Assembly: GCA_900551495.1 (NCBI GenBank)
Contig: URWG01000083.1
Span: 1 to 7,993, forward strand
Length of the DNA stretch: 7,993 nucleotides
Source of the DNA: an uncultured Eubacteriales bacterium
GTDB lineage: Bacteria; Bacillota; Clostridia; Oscillospirales; Oscillospiraceae
Reading direction: 5' to 3'
Shown here: positions 7,092 to 7,993 of the stretch, piece after piece
How the letters are laid out: the number at the start of each line of letters is the position of its first letter
Position numbering within the stretch: the first letter of the stretch is position 1
Made by a program: the position numbers and the translations under genes
Notes under the pieces: model-generated
What the model was told of the DNA's origin: nothing
The model's database searches: none
The model's input: the letters and a program-made list of their open reading frames with translations, nothing else

Positions 7092-7706
7092 TCAGTCGAT
7101 CGCGGCGGTGCTGACAATCACGACATCCGCAAAGATCGCGGAAAGCTGGTCCTGAAAGACCTGTACGAGGTCCTCCGCGCCGAACACACCGATCAGGCAG
7201 TTGCCGACATAAGCCACGAGTAGGCGGTCCGGAAAACCGCAGATCCACTGGCGGCTCTGGATGTTCTTCTCGAGCTCCTTGGCCAACGCGTCCATGTCTG
7301 CGCCGTCCTTGATCAGGTACGCGCCGGCAGTGAAGGTGTTGGCGTTGAGCATGTGGGTGAGAGACGCAGCAGTCTCGAGCTGGTCGCCCTGCGCGGCCGG
7401 GTAGCCGAGATTGCGGTCGACCTCAGCCGGATCGGTGATGGAGAACACGCCCGGGGCATCCTCCGTCATGTTTTCGCCGCCGATGTCACCGCCGATGGCA
7501 GAAAAGCGATCCTTCTCGGGATAGGCATTCCATACGGTGGTCAGAAGCGCAAGCGGGTCAACGGTTTTTTCCGGCTCCGCAGTGGTTGTATCCGGCACTG
7601 CGGTGTCCGGTACGGTAGTATCGTCCGTCGCATCACCCTTCGCGGCGCAGGCCGCCAGGGAAAGCAGCAGCAGCGCTGCCAGTGCAATTGCAAGTATTCT
7701 TTTCAT
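7092..7706 (-). CDS. Secreted lipoprotein resembling DUF4358, first gene of the acyltransferase operon
   Basis: A 204-residue lipoprotein. K2-R3 and a hydrophobic segment are followed by the lipobox L17-A-A-C20, so Cys20 should be lipidated and the protein tethered outside the membrane. Residues about 25-48 are a Thr/Asp/Pro linker with two V-P-D-T repeats. The folded part (about 50-204) has no visible catalytic motif; its layout, with a region around G118-A-Y-L-I-K-D-G-A-D and a C-terminal I-G-V-F-G segment, resembles DUF4358 proteins, which I recall next to DHHW and MBOAT genes in Clostridia. The match is from memory and is the least certain call. The ATG at 7706 has AAGGAGG 9 nt upstream. 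The stop is 1 nt from the MBOAT start, so it probably acts with that pair, perhaps as an accessory or scaffold. Two cysteines (155, 170) remain in the mature domain. Confidence 0.8.
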   Translation of the reverse strand: MKRILAIALAALLLLSLAACAAKGDATDDTTVPDTAVPDTTTAEPEKTVDPLALLTTVWNAYPEKDRFSAIGGDIGGENMTEDAPGVFSITDPAEVDRNLGYPAAQGDQLETAASLTHMLNANTFTAGAYLIKDGADMDALAKELEKNIQSRQWICGFPDRLLVAYVGNCLIGVFGAEDLVQVFQDQLSAIFADVVIVSTAAID

Positions 7707-7827
7707 GTTGTAATTCCTCCTTGGGATTTGGTATGGTCAATAGACGACCTTTTTTGAAAATGGTTCCCGATTTTTTGCGAAAAATTCCTTCTGGACGAAA
7801 GGCGCTTTCTCGCGGCGCGATTTTTAA
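7707..7827. other. AT-rich leader region of the lipoprotein operon
   Basis: No credible gene. Besides the lipoprotein ribosome site (7716-7722) it contains T- and A-rich runs and a small inverted repeat, ATTTTT (7770-7775) with AAAAAT (7780-7785). The operon promoter is expected here or further right, but I found no pair of -35 and -10 boxes at good spacing; an isolated TTGACC at 7736-7741 on the minus strand has no suitable -10. Confidence 0.5.
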
Positions 7828-7881
7828 GCCTCCCTCATCCGAGGGAGGCAGCAAAACCGAAAGTTTTGACGGAAGGAGAGA
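7828..7881 (+). repeat. Hairpin repeat copy A (CTCCCTC-loop-GAGGGAG family)
   Basis: A perfect 9-bp stem GCCTCCCTC/GAGGGAGGC (7828-7836 and 7841-7849) with a 4-nt loop. A second stem CAAAAC/GTTTTG (7852-7857 and 7863-7868) and a GGAGAGA tail (7875-7881) follow. Copy B shows the same order of parts on the other strand. Neither strand has a U-run after the main stem, so it is not a standard terminator. It resembles the small interspersed hairpin repeats common in Oscillospiraceae genomes (recalled, not searched). Confidence 0.75.
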
Positions 7882-7928
7882 AAGGCTGAAAGCAAGTGCA
7901 CGCACTCCTGCAAACCAGAAGGCGGCCG

Positions 7929-7985
7929 TCTCTCCCTCAAGCGCTTCGCGCCAGCTCCCTCATCAGAGGGAGCCGGCGCAAGCGC
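7929..7985 (-). repeat. Hairpin repeat copy B, inverted relative to copy A
   Basis: A long imperfect hairpin spans 7941-7985: GCGCTT with AAGCGC (outer), GCGCC with GGCGC, and GCTCCCTC with GAGGGAGC (inner), giving 19 pairs with one bulged base (7947), one mismatch (7953/7974) and a 4-nt loop. Read on the minus strand it shows the same layout as copy A: CTCCCTC stem, a short second stem in GCGCGAAGCGC, then GGAGAGA. That tail (7929-7935 on plus as TCTCTCC) can pair with the tail of copy A. Confidence 0.75.
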
Positions 7986-7993
7986 AATGCAAT

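Noticed and set aside
7736..7741. TTGACC as the -35 box of the lipoprotein operon
   Set aside because: At 16-18 nt spacing the -10 position falls on the ribosome binding site with no TATAAT-like sequence.
7828..7849. Repeat copy A stem as an intrinsic terminator
   Set aside because: The bases after the stem are AGCAAAACC on the plus strand and TTAAAAATC on the minus strand, not a U-tract.
7633..7905. A 90-codon minus-strand open frame covering the lipoprotein start and repeat copy A
   Set aside because: It reads through the hairpin repeat and overlaps the lipoprotein signal peptide in another frame; repeats of this kind often give false small proteins.

Overview
The window looks like chromosomal DNA from a moderately high-GC, Gram-positive member of the Clostridia, most likely an Oscillospiraceae/Ruminococcaceae-type gut anaerobe. 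The reasons are strong AGGAGG ribosome sites, a lipobox lipoprotein, an FHA-SEDS fusion paired with a short class B PBP, an MBOAT/DHHW pair of the type common in Clostridia, and GC-rich CTCCCTC...GAGGGAG hairpin repeats. The lineage is inferred from gene content and style, not from a marker gene.

All six genes lie on the minus strand, so they read from right to left. The first block (about 7706 to 4589) is a tight three-gene unit: a secreted lipoprotein resembling DUF4358, a membrane-bound O-acyltransferase (AlgI/DltB type), and an AlgX/AlgJ/DHHW-like SGNH-fold partner. Gaps are 1 and 9 nt, with a stop/ribosome-site overlap between the last two. The most likely job is adding acyl (probably acetyl) groups to an extracellular glycan; the glycan itself cannot be identified here.

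The second block (4577 to 3172) is one AI-2E/PerM-family membrane protein. It has a good sigma-A promoter (TTGACG, 17 nt, extended -10 TATTCT) and is followed by a strong hairpin.

The third block (3150 to 36) encodes a peptidoglycan polymerase pair: an FHA-domain SEDS protein (RodA/FtsW type) and a compact class B penicillin-binding protein. They overlap by 8 nt, and the PBP ribosome site lies inside the codons for the acidic C-terminus of the SEDS protein. The FHA domain suggests control by Ser/Thr phosphorylation. Together with the acyltransferase block, the theme is cell-envelope building and modification.

The right edge (7707 to 7993) holds no credible gene. It carries an AT-rich leader for the lipoprotein operon and two related hairpin repeats in opposite orientation. 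The left 35 bases are non-coding. No tRNA, rRNA, CRISPR array, insertion sequence or phage gene was seen.
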